Source of the DNA: Mycosarcoma maydis
Lineage: Eukaryota > Basidiomycota > Ustilaginomycetes > Ustilaginales
NCBI RefSeq assembly: GCF_000328475.2
Contig: NC_026481.1
Span: 495,476 to 559,475 of the forward strand
Direction: 5' to 3'
Length of the DNA: 64,000 nucleotides
Made by a program: the position numbers and the translations under genes. The notes under the pieces are model-generated. The model was given only the letters and a program-made list of their open reading frames with translations. It ran no database searches and was not told the DNA's origin. Below are positions 43,801 to 52,024 of this stretch, piece by piece (position 1 is the first letter of the stretch; the number at the start of each line of letters is the position of its first letter).

Positions 43801-46109
43801 TTTGCATCGTTCGCCTCGGTGCTGCCTTCGGGTGCCGAGTTGCAAAGCACTGCCTTGGTGACCTGCCACACTCGGTCGATGAGTTCATGTGCCCTGTACA
43901 CTGCGTCTCGGAACGACTGAAGATCCGACTGGTCCAGCGAGTGCACAGAGATGGTCGCAAAAAGCTCCTGCAAAGTGACAAGGGTTCCATGCAGAGGATG
44001 AGAAGTGGCCGCTTCGAGAATCTTTGCTTGCTCTGCGACTCGAATCTGGTGGTCGAGAAAGTCGAAGAGGTCAAAGATCAGCGAGAGGGTGGCATTGGCG
44101 CAAACCCGCGACGGGCTATCTTGAGCTGAACCGACAAATGACAACAAGGAGGCGGGTCGATGTCCGAGCTGTTGCATGTAGATTTGTCGATACAGCTGAA
44201 TCAACTTGGATGCAGCCGCCGACTCAAAGTCCCTCGTGCTGGTCAGCAGCTCAGCAGCACGGCCAAGGATGCGTGTGGCTGCTGCCTCGACCGTCTCGAG
44301 ACCTGCCAATGGAGCCGGGAAGCGTGACAGCATGCTCAACGCTCGTGCTTGAATATCGTCGTACGAAATCTCCGAGCAAGACAGGAGCAGCCTGACGAGC
44401 GAGGGTGTGATCAGATCGATGCTGAACGGAAACTTTTGCGAAAACACTTGCTTTGATTTGTTGAGCGACATGCCCGCATTCTTGCTAAGAGCCGCATCAA
44501 GCTGCTTTGCCAGCGCATTGTTGGAAAATGTTGGGTCTACACCACTCTCCAAGATGAGATCCAGAAAGGTGAGTGAGGTGATGCTGGCTTGGTACGATGC
44601 GCCTGCATGAAGCGTCGCGCGGACGAGCTGAACCATCCATTCCAAAAAGTCTTGGCTTGCGTCCAGGGACGACTGCATCGCAGCTAGCTTTTCGCTTTCC
44701 TCAGGATATCTTTCTGCCTCGGCGATTCGAGTAATCTTGGTCAGGTCTCGAGCGAGAGCATAGGTGCTTGCGCGCAGTCGTGTGAGCAGCTTGACAAAGA
44801 AGCCGCGCAGCTCGCCTCTCGCTGCTGGATTGGTAATGGTCAAGCTGTAGGGGAAGAAGGTGCGGAGGATGTCGAACTCGGCAGAGGTGAGCGGCGCAGC
44901 TGGTGTTTTGGACTCGATGACCAACGAGAGTGCAGCGATTTGGAGCTCACTTGCAGCTGCCAGGATGCAATCCTTGAGCAACGACGCAGGAACGATCACT
45001 TGAGAAGGCTGACCATCGATCCGCTCTTCTGTAGCAAAGTCGGAAGCAATGTCGATGCGGCAAAGCCCCTGCACCTTTGCGATACGAAGCACCAGGAAGA
45101 CGCTCTCGATTTTGATCTCGTCTTGCGGCACAGAACTGGAGAGGAGGCTGTCGAGAAGCGTTGGAAAGATGCGCTGGTCCAGATCGAAAAGTGCAGCGAG
45201 ATGATATGATGCTAGTCCGGATCTCAATCGTTCTCCTCCGTGCTGCAAGGCCAGATTCAAAGGCTGAGCCCAAATGCCAATCCATGACTGCCAAGCTTGT
45301 CCTTTCGAAGCGTCTGCGAGATTGTCCTTGGCTGAGGAAGCGAGATGGCAGCGCAAATCCTGTGCCCTGGCCGCGAGAAAGCTGAGCGCCAATCTGGACC
45401 TCCTATTTGCGCCGCCATCAACAGTCCCGAGGCCGCGAATCATGCGATCGTAGATGTCAGAATCGGCTAGAGGGGCGCCTCCAGGAGTTGCGGTTAGGAA
45501 GGGCTCTGAGCCGTATTTGGCCATGATGATCTCGAGAACGATGGGCGACTGCTTGCGTTGCAACTGTGACAGGGAGCGCTCAACCAAAGTAGTGAGGAAG
45601 ACGCTCTCGCAAGGATACGCCAAGGGCGACTTTGCGGATTTTTTGTCATCGGAGCTAGGCGAAGATGATTGGTATATAGAATCGAGCAAGGCAATCACAG
45701 CCTCAAAAACGGCTTTGGAACGGGATGACACTTGTGTGCGTTCGGAATGACAGGCGGACCAGATCACATCGGCAAGGCTGAGCTGATGCTCTGCGGGCAA
45801 GAGTTGCTGCTTTGTGCTGACCTGGAGACTAAGCGCAGATGGGTGGGAAAGAAGGCTGACCAGATGTGATGCCCAGAGACGAAGCGCATCGAGACCATAT
45901 TTGAACGAAGGAGAAAGCTCGTCAGGAGATTCCAAGGTGAGGTCGAGACATTGTTGGAGCAACGAGAGGGGCTTTTCGAGGTAAAGCCGAGTGACCTCGT
46001 TGCTGCCCGAAGCAGCGCTCTCCTGCGCAACCAGCTGGATACTCTCTACGTGGGTCAGCAGCTGGAGCACCGCTTCGGGTGCGCCTGGATCCGTCTTTGC
46101 CTTGACCAT
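40842..46109 (-). CDS. THADA/Trm732-like HEAT-repeat protein (tRNA 2'-O-methylation partner)
   Basis: 1,755 aa from the ATG at 46109; the frame extends upstream only from a GTG. It is almost entirely helical, with repeats that resemble HEAT/ARM. The DUF2428 core is at about residues 810-1050: 'SYSWRGMKEASALLGVLV', 'VRHRGAFSTIYPAYCNAA', and 'FWGLRNVSMMLFSSLSIKIFG'. Trm732 pairs with the methyltransferase Trm7 to 2'-O-methylate position 32 of several tRNAs in the cytoplasm; animal THADA belongs to the same family. Family assignment comes from the DUF2428 motifs; the function in this fungus is inferred. It ends about 200 bp from the GPI3 start. Confidence 0.8.
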   Translation of the reverse strand: MVKAKTDPGAPEAVLQLLTHVESIQLVAQESAASGSNEVTRLYLEKPLSLLQQCLDLTLESPDELSPSFKYGLDALRLWASHLVSLLSHPSALSLQVSTKQQLLPAEHQLSLADVIWSACHSERTQVSSRSKAVFEAVIALLDSIYQSSSPSSDDKKSAKSPLAYPCESVFLTTLVERSLSQLQRKQSPIVLEIIMAKYGSEPFLTATPGGAPLADSDIYDRMIRGLGTVDGGANRRSRLALSFLAARAQDLRCHLASSAKDNLADASKGQAWQSWIGIWAQPLNLALQHGGERLRSGLASYHLAALFDLDQRIFPTLLDSLLSSSVPQDEIKIESVFLVLRIAKVQGLCRIDIASDFATEERIDGQPSQVIVPASLLKDCILAAASELQIAALSLVIESKTPAAPLTSAEFDILRTFFPYSLTITNPAARGELRGFFVKLLTRLRASTYALARDLTKITRIAEAERYPEESEKLAAMQSSLDASQDFLEWMVQLVRATLHAGASYQASITSLTFLDLILESGVDPTFSNNALAKQLDAALSKNAGMSLNKSKQVFSQKFPFSIDLITPSLVRLLLSCSEISYDDIQARALSMLSRFPAPLAGLETVEAAATRILGRAAELLTSTRDFESAAASKLIQLYRQIYMQQLGHRPASLLSFVGSAQDSPSRVCANATLSLIFDLFDFLDHQIRVAEQAKILEAATSHPLHGTLVTLQELFATISVHSLDQSDLQSFRDAVYRAHELIDRVWQVTKAVLCNSAPEGSTEANDAKDANVGLDQPASHETALAMQAADGDAKAAFMHPQEESNAGPMHQVILSYSWRGMKEASALLGVLVAIVLALPPSVRGKKGPEAASPNHATDIWREIYSIQAIEAVGQRFNMWLTQVRHRGAFSTIYPAYCNAASAIVRSNASDIAGLPQQWISAFLDTVAQSGSQLSITRRSAGIGYAVLALVSAQPNKSDASVLRSTVSRLMQIASQDSSQLDVMPVASIHALNILRVLVMDGGLTDHMSPYLGSLLELTISRFRSRFWGLRNVSMMLFSSLSIKIFGSRNTNKDTKDARMPVDEFFAAYPNLDAFLRRVLSDTSTEDVDGDDGSESSLFAVVMLFSRMQAPENEPVRQDEARRMQVYRTSLSKCLTNKVWKVREVAAKAYAAFVPLISAAHHASVILETIGLHSQNEVHGKLLLLQRLLKSVEDAVAPTAALANDVALLTETMTVNASKLLERNRCAITQAAFLEVVQDLVGIREAAFLDAAQHLLREVMIWTSMLLADAERPDVLAKMTCSPGGPALLGVCTRLQLQLAAKGSSSDSFLEVCGKHMAFASPDVRIACLEALNGDDGFSALQQSSLRQPELVPCFVRKLHATTQDEEEGIWHRVHSATVLHQIAVQSDNQGASWLKSVFTQDTLISETTSVAHSVRSTVCVPLREALLPYLSDLCKLLTVRETHGKGVQDILQQWSWAVTRCADDYASVQSREAAVEALSVLRSILFPAKSAKSSRLHDATESALFKARIAAIDLLTDDDEEVRAEAAAMIGETVSAPSEYSSGATVTRCEAMQQLARRGGASPDVSTDRAWSWMAAFHASRQVADPANAWDKYVRDQLFCSTVAMDQSFDQALSTNTMLFAEEKPNQFRDPEASLRRAARFINLGSLNSSERAEIQKQTGKSLVRLDNALSSGTKFDRVATHMLAMRLLLTRKMLGQANETASGADRAAESIATSLGIDLSSLGLHVPTDSKAETMETIENSNASTQPRYKIA

Positions 46110-46554
46110 CGTGAGTGGTCGGCAAGAGCCACGAAATTCTGAGTTTGAAGGCGACACAGGATGAAGATGAAGATGGAGGACGAGGAGGCCAGGAAAGGTA
46201 ATGAGACCCTCTCAGCCCTTTTTTTTTGCTTTTTCTTGAGTTCTTCTCGCTGCAGAATTTAATCACGAATCACGAATTCGTCGTGATTCACTCACTCACG
46301 GACTATTCACAGATTTCGGTTTTTTGGAAAATCCTCTTATGGCCTGCACTGTACAGTCACGGTTGTGAGTAACAGCTCGTCATGTGTGTCAATCAGTGAA
46401 TGCTCAATCCAGTCTCGATCGGGTCAATGGCTAGGGCTGCGGCCTCGCTGTCGAGGCGCTGACAATGCTGGAAACGTGTGGACAATGCATGGCCATGCGG
46501 TGCAGATTTTGCGACAGGCAGGAACGTGGGGCTGAATTCGCTATGGTGCTGACC
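46110..46554. other. Spacer between THADA-like and YIP1 genes
   Basis: 445 bp on the minus strand between a start and an upstream stop. Heptamer words TCACGAATCACGAATTCGTCGTGATTCAC lie at about 46262-46290. A poly-T/AAAA stretch at about 46219-46228 lies close to the start of the downstream gene. No gene was seen. Confidence 0.6.
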
Positions 46555-47524
46555 TCACTGACCAACATCGAAGACGCTCAACAGAGCAAAACACGCATAG
46601 AAGAGTCCTACCGGATAGGCCACAAGCAGGCGCTGCTCTGATAGCCGCAAGATCGAGACAAAGATGCCCGACGCCGAAGTGGAACACCAGAGGATGAAGA
46701 GAGGCGAGACGATGTAGCCTATGAAGGAACTGTGCGATCAGAACGGCAAGCGAAATGAGAAATGAGCGAAGAACAGAGAATCAGCAAGAAGATCATAGCC
46801 GGCAGATAAAATCGCAGGGGGGGGGGGAGGATACCTACTCTAAGCGGACGACGATGCTGGCGGTGCTGAGAATGCAAAGCGGTAGGAGACAGTAGCCAAG
46901 GACCGAAGCGACTCGATACGCATCGATGCCTCCTTCACTCATAAGGTTGAGCAGCGTGTAGATGCTAATAGCGCCGAAAAGAGCGACACCATAGACATAG
47001 CCAAACTGACTCTTGCCTGCCAAGAGGAGCGTCATGCCGAACAGGAAGCAAAACAAGAGGGGCCCGGCGAGATCGGCATCGTCCATCATGTGCGCGTCCT
47101 TGGCATGCGATGCCGAGTAGCTATGCAGAGGGTTGAGCACGGTTAAGGTCTTGTCCACAATATGGCCAATGTTGATGCCAAGCTCCTCCATGAGCGGAGG
47201 CTCGTCGGGGAATCCACCCGTGCCGAATGCAGACCAGAAGCCCATCTGCGAGCTCATCATGGCGTGTGCGGCTGATCCTGGCGCATAGCCCGCCGACGAT
47301 GACATGTTGCCTTCTAGAGATGGACGCGCATTGCTCCCTGTAGCGAAGCCATCGTGCCCAGTGCCGGACGAGTAGTACGAAGAGAATGGATGGTTAGAGG
47401 AAGGATTGCTGTAGAAATCCAGCGGGTTGCCAGCTTGACCAGATGAAGTAGCCTGCGAAGCTTTTGAGCCCGAGGCCTGAGCACCGTAGCCATAAGGTGA
47501 GGATGAATCAAAGATGGCCGACAT
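46555..47524 (-). CDS. YIP1: YIP1 family Golgi membrane protein, two exons
   Basis: Exons 47524-46839 and 46729-46555 (intron 109 bp, GTAGGT...CACAG) give 286 aa. The first open frame extends upstream only from a GTG; the ATG at 47524 begins 'MSAIFDSSSPYGYGAQ'. A Ser/Gly/Tyr-rich cytosolic half is followed by 'PPLMEELGINIGHIVDKTLTVLNP', the Yip1 signature, and about five membrane helices ('LLFCFLFGMTLLLAGKSQFG', 'VLGYCLLPLCILSTASI', and in exon 2 'GYIVSPLFILWCS' and 'VAYPVGLFYACFALL'). Yip1 binds Rab GTPases with Yif1 and supports ER-Golgi vesicle traffic. An 11-C tract lies just inside the intron. Confidence 0.9.
46817..46827. repeat. Poly-G tract (11 G) in the YIP1 intron
   Basis: Eleven G on the plus strand, hence C11 in the transcript, about 11 nt after the 5' splice site. 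Confidence 0.95.
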
Positions 47525-47679
47525 ATTAGCAATCGATATCGATATCGGTATCGGTATCCGGAGATGCTGCTGCTGAATGAGAGTAACCGATGAACAAGGT
47601 GTTGGTTTTAGCTCCTGTCTGTGTCGTGGTGACCCAAGCGTCGTCGCTGCCAACACAGCTCTGTGCGTCGCTGCGCCAA

Positions 47680-47724
47680 ATCACGAATCACGAATCAATC
47701 GTGAATAACCGTGAATCGTGAATA
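47680..47724. repeat. Heptamer cluster in mixed orientation
   Basis: AATCACGAATCACGAATCAATCGTGAATAACCGTGAATCGTGAAT: two TCACGAA units then several GTGAAT units on the other strand. Confidence 0.88.
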
Positions 47725-47956
47725 GTTTACAGCAATCACGAGTGTGAATTAAGTTAATTGTGCGTTTCGCTTTCTTCTGATTTCTGAACAAGGATGCGTG
47801 GAGGTACTCTTCCGTACGAGAAAGCTCTAGCCCCACACGGCTCAGCTCGCTGAAATTTCAAGAAATTCTGCACGTTCAGCCAACTCGAAAATTTCTAACA
47901 ACGTACACCGAATCGGCTCGACTTTTTCTTCCTCGCTGCATTTGGCGTAGCTAACA

Positions 47957-47976
47957 AGAGAGAGAGAGAGAGAGAG
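47957..47976. repeat. (GA)n microsatellite upstream of NSA2
   Basis: About ten uninterrupted AG units in the probable NSA2 leader or promoter. Confidence 0.85.
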
Positions 47977-48077
47977 GCAGTGGAGTGGCACAGCAAGCAC
48001 ATCCTGAGGAATCCTGATCACCTTGGCTCTTCACCTTCACCCACCCCTCCTCTGATCTCAACGGTAGTGCTGTCAAC

Positions 48078-48992
48078 ATGCCTCAGGTTAGTATCCGAGT
48101 GTCCTACTGCTATTTGGACGCTGTAATGTTGACGCCGCTCTGAACCAAGCGTTGGATGCAAGTTGCTGATATGTCCATCTCACCCTTCCGTTACCAAATT
48201 CTCACCAAACAGAACGATTACATTGAAGAGCACATTCGTCGACACGGTCGCAGGCTCGATCATGAGGAGCGTCAGAGGAAGCGCGCCGCCCGAGAGGTAC
48301 ACAAAGCCTCGGCCGTGGCGCAAAAGGTGACGGGTCTCAAGGCCAAGATGCTCAACAAGAAGCGTCGCAACGAAAAGATCCAGATGAAAAAGACGCTGAA
48401 AGCACACGAGGAGCGAGACGTCAAGCAGGCATCCACCTCTTCTGATCCCAACCAGGCGCTTCCCACGTATTTGCTGGATCGTGAAGGTCAGAAGGACGCA
48501 AAGGCGCTCTCATCTGCAGTCAAGGAGAGGAGAAAGGACAAGGCGGCAAGATACTCGGTGCCTTTGCCACAGGTGCGTGGTATCGCCGAGGACGAGGCAT
48601 TCAAGGTCATCAAGACAGGAAAGCGCAAGCAGAAGGGATGGAAGCGAATGGTTACCAAGCCTACCTTTGTCGGTGAGAGTTTCACCCGAAAGCCACCCAA
48701 GCTTGAGCGTTTTATTCGACCTATGGGTTTGCGATACAACAAGGCGCACGTCACACATCCCGAGCTCAAAGCTTCCTTCAACCTGCCCATCGTCGGTGTC
48801 AAGAAAAACCCGCAGAGTCCCCTCTACACTCAACTCGGCGTATTGACAAAGGGTACCATCATCGAAGTCAATGTTTCCGAGCTCGGAATGACGACTACCA
48901 CTGGCAAAGTCGTCTGGGGTAAATACGCTCAGGTGACCAACAATCCAGAGAACGACGGCTGCGTCAACGCGGTCCTCCTTCTCTCGTCCTGA
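48078..48992 (+). CDS. NSA2: Ribosome biogenesis factor Nsa2, two exons
   Basis: The first exon is only 9 nt (ATGCCTCAG, 48078-48086); the intron is 126 bp (GTTAGT...AACAG, 48087-48212); exon 2 runs 48213-48992. Product 262 aa, almost the yeast length. It begins [19 protein letters not shown], the invariant Nsa2 N-terminus, followed by Lys/Arg-rich helices ('[20 protein letters not shown]') and a C-terminal S8e-like beta-barrel ('[17 protein letters not shown]', '[18 protein letters not shown]'). Nsa2 is a pre-60S assembly factor needed for 27S pre-rRNA processing in the nucleolus. The open frame alone would suggest a different N-terminus inside the intron; the spliced start matches the family much better. 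Confidence 0.95.
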
Positions 48993-49221
48993 TTCAATCT
49001 CTGTCGCTCCTTGTCGTTTGTTCTGTATCTATGTACACTAGCATCTATCCCATTATGTCTCTGGCACTCGATTCTTATTGCATCTCATTGTCACCATTGT
49101 TGTTCAGCCGCGTCTTGGCCAGTGACTTTGATGATTGCATTGAAACGTAACGAAATCGGCGGCAAACGATTGGAATGAGGCACGCGAAAGCAGGCTGTTG
49201 AGAGTGTCATCTCCTACCTCT

Positions 49222-51168
49222 TTAGTTGTCCAGGTCCATTTCTTCGGCAGGACCGAAGCATCCAGATAGATCGATCGGCTGTGCTCCGGCAGTGTGAACA
49301 CGGTGAGACGATGGCTGTGCTGCTTGAGCGTGCGACTGGAATGCTGCCGAGAAGTCGTGCGAATACGTGCTATAGTGATGCCCATAATGGTGTGGCGCCA
49401 GCTGCTGTTGGAAAGGATGCCCGTGTGTATGGTTGATTACGTCGTTGGTGGTTGATCCTGGCGCATGCCGAGCCTGCACAAATGCTGTCGTGTCATGATG
49501 TGGACGCGGTTTCGTACTTTCATGTGCAGCCGCTGACCCGAATGCCTCGGGAATCTGTTGCGATGCATGCTTGGCCGAGCGAGTCTCGAGTGGTGACGCC
49601 TCGGGAAAGTAGGAGCTTGATAAGGATGACTGCTGTGCATACAGTGGGCTTTCCGAAGCGTGCCAAGACGACCGCACCGAAGCCATGCCAGGGGTCGAGA
49701 ACGAAGCGGACTGGTTTTCGCCTAAGGGACTCGGGCCAGTGTCTAGACGCTGCGAGAGGCTTGAACCCGACTGGAACGCAACAGGTGACTGGTTCATGAA
49801 GCTTGTGGCAGTAGCACCATTCTCGGGTACCGAGGCCAGACCGCTCGGCTTGAGCGTTGACGAGGAAGAGGAAGAGGTAGAAGTAGTTTTGAGCACCTCT
49901 TCGGGATCTTTCCACAAGATAAGCGCACCTCGAACCTCCTCAGCATTGATGGGTGAAGCATAACCCGATGAACCGGGACTCGATTGTGCCGATCGTCGCC
50001 GGCTGTTAAGCAAGGAACCCAGACTCGAGACTGCGGTGCCTCCTGACCTTCTTCCAGAGCGTCGAGATCGGCTTGTCGGATTTGATCCTCCACCGGACCG
50101 AGAAGCAGACGCAGCGTTGTCTCTATCCGACGTGCCTGTGAGCACCGCCCTGCTGTGTGCTTCGAGCTTGGCCATGAGCTCGTTGTTGATGACAAAATCG
50201 TTGGAGCTGTCCTTGCTCTCAGTCGACGTGTCGGCGTCAGGCGTCTTTTGTCCTTCGGTCTCGCTCGATGCATCGCCTTCGGACGACGAAGTGTCGTCTA
50301 GGCTGGTGACGATGATACGATCTGGCTCCACCTCGTAGCTCGATGGGTCGCCTCGACGCTGTCGCATATCGCTGTCCTCCAAATCGGCCGAGGTAGCTCT
50401 CACTGTCGACATTGCGGTTGAATCGAAGTGGTACGAATGCAAAGGCGAGCTTGGTGGAGCGGTGAATCTTTCAATGGCGTTCGGCGAGGTGGGTGGTACT
50501 GGTGCTACTGCCTGCTGATAGGTCCTGTCAGCTAAGCTGCCAAAAGAAGAGGAGATTGCGTCTGACTTTGTTGGACTTGATGGCGGTACACGCGGTGCGT
50601 GCGCAAACCCATCGACGTTGGTGCCGAGCGTGGAGGCCAGGGAAGTACTGAGTCCAAAGGCCCCAGCAACACCGCTGTTGGACCGCGAGTTGCAGGAGCT
50701 TGCGAAGAAAGCCTCGTTGGGCGCAGATGCTGCTTGTGCACTAGGGTCAATGCGGAGTCCAGCTAGCTGGCCATATGTGTGCTGATCTTCTGGCGTTTCA
50801 AGCCGAACGCGCTTAGATGTCCTCGCAAACCTGGCCAGCTCGTCTCGATCTAAGTTTGAATTCGTGTTGGGCAGCATGCTGGCAGCAGCCGCAGATGTGG
50901 ACGAAAGAGTAGGTGTGGGCCAATCGTAGTCTCCGTCCGAGTCGGAGAGGTCTTCGATGCCCCAGCTGCTCGCGCTGGAGGAATGCCTCGGCACAAGCTC
51001 GGGTGAGGGCGGATTTACGATGGAAGGGATCGAGCTAGCTGCATTCTGGCTGTTGTCTCCAGAGAAGCGGCCCCTTTTCTTTTTGGTGTTAGTGGGTACG
51101 GGAATTGCGGCGAAGCTCGAGGGTGTAGGCCTTGACGGCCCAGCAGCAGCCCAGAAAGGCTCGGCCAT
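49222..51168 (-). CDS. Ser-rich disordered protein of unknown function
   Basis: 648 aa from the ATG at 51168 (GCCATGG); the frame extends upstream only from a GTG. I do not recognise it. Composition is dominated by Ser, Ala, Pro, Thr and Gln. A short N-terminal motif 'AEPFWAAAGPSRP', a basic patch 'NTKKKRGRF', an acidic stretch 'DLSDSDGDYDWP', a basic block 'RSRRSGRRSGG', and 'RGALILWKDPEEVLKTT' are the parts that look most constrained. Patches of charge and the 'KKKRGR' signal suggest a nuclear regulator, but this is a guess. It ends 230 bp from NSA2 in a convergent arrangement. Confidence 0.65.
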   Translation of the reverse strand: MAEPFWAAAGPSRPTPSSFAAIPVPTNTKKKRGRFSGDNSQNAASSIPSIVNPPSPELVPRHSSSASSWGIEDLSDSDGDYDWPTPTLSSTSAAAASMLPNTNSNLDRDELARFARTSKRVRLETPEDQHTYGQLAGLRIDPSAQAASAPNEAFFASSCNSRSNSGVAGAFGLSTSLASTLGTNVDGFAHAPRVPPSSPTKSDAISSSFGSLADRTYQQAVAPVPPTSPNAIERFTAPPSSPLHSYHFDSTAMSTVRATSADLEDSDMRQRRGDPSSYEVEPDRIIVTSLDDTSSSEGDASSETEGQKTPDADTSTESKDSSNDFVINNELMAKLEAHSRAVLTGTSDRDNAASASRSGGGSNPTSRSRRSGRRSGGTAVSSLGSLLNSRRRSAQSSPGSSGYASPINAEEVRGALILWKDPEEVLKTTSTSSSSSSTLKPSGLASVPENGATATSFMNQSPVAFQSGSSLSQRLDTGPSPLGENQSASFSTPGMASVRSSWHASESPLYAQQSSLSSSYFPEASPLETRSAKHASQQIPEAFGSAAAHESTKPRPHHDTTAFVQARHAPGSTTNDVINHTHGHPFQQQLAPHHYGHHYSTYSHDFSAAFQSHAQAAQPSSHRVHTAGAQPIDLSGCFGPAEEMDLDN

Positions 51169-52024
51169 GGTATGTTGATCTGAAACGTCCCTGTCTCGAC
51201 GCGCTACAGCAGGATCAAGTCTCACTACAGCAAAAGTGGGATGAAAACCACAAGAGGACGGCGTAGCATCATACGAGTGCAGTCATTGGAGCGGAAATGG
51301 TTTTGCTCCAACGCCGAGCGTGTCTATGAAGCTTTCGCCCAGCCGAATGGTCGTTGTTGATTGACGTAGATTGGTGTTTTTGGGTTTGATTATGATGGCA
51401 GTGAGTGCAAGGAGAATGGCGATGATGGTGATGGTGATGATGGTAAAGCTTGTTGCTGTAGATGCGGAAGCACAAAACGTTGAGTCAAGGGTGGAATGTA
51501 AACCAGGCCAGGCAGGCCCGTGAATTCAGTTGATCAGACCAAGACAGTGGATCGGGTGCGTTCGAGATGTCGAGGGATTATCGGATTATCGGATTGGAAA
51601 GTTTCGAGCGCTGCTTGAAATTTCTGGAAGATTTTGACTGGGTTGACAGATCGAAACCCCACGTTCGTCAGTCACACCACACAGAGAGTCACAAGTCGGC
51701 AACAAATCAATCACGAAATCACGAATCCTGAAAATCTCACCTCAAATTCACCCCGATCCCGCCTCCACTTGCAATCGTGAATCATGCACGCCGATTCATG
51801 ATTCACGACAGCCGAGATGCAGCTAACGTTGACTACAGCTGCAGTCATGAGGGGTGAGTTACACAAGAGGCGTGCAGCAAACCAAAAGATCAACATCACA
51901 CGTTAATCACGAATCACGAATATTACAGTCGTGAGTATCACGAAATCATGAATTTGGAAATCGCGAATCGTGTTGCACTCGTGACTCAAGCATGCTCATT
52001 CACGATTCGTGATTCGTGATTGCG
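51169..52024. other. Heptamer-rich divergent spacer
   Basis: About 850 bp between the disordered protein gene and the exchanger gene. Heptamer words are dense at 51710-51812, 51904-51925 and 51998-52022. A GATGATGGTGATG-type microsatellite occurs at about 51419-51442. No gene was seen. Confidence 0.6.
51998..52022. repeat. Heptamer cluster abutting the first ATG of the exchanger frame
   Basis: ATTCACGATTCGTGATTCGTGATT ends 2 nt before the ATG at 52025. Confidence 0.85.

Larger units (their letters stand above)
47525..48077. promoter_or_regulatory. Divergent promoter region YIP1 / NSA2
   Basis: 553 bp between two divergent start codons. It holds a heptamer cluster at 47680-47724 and a (GA)n run at about 47957-47976, 100 bp before the NSA2 start. 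Assignment as a shared promoter region follows from gene orientation. Confidence 0.6.

Noticed and set aside
40842..46109. Proteasome adaptor Ecm29 as the identity of the large HEAT-repeat protein
   Set aside because: The DUF2428 motifs ('SYSWRGMKEASALLG', 'RHRGAFSTIYPAY') fit THADA/Trm732, not Ecm29.
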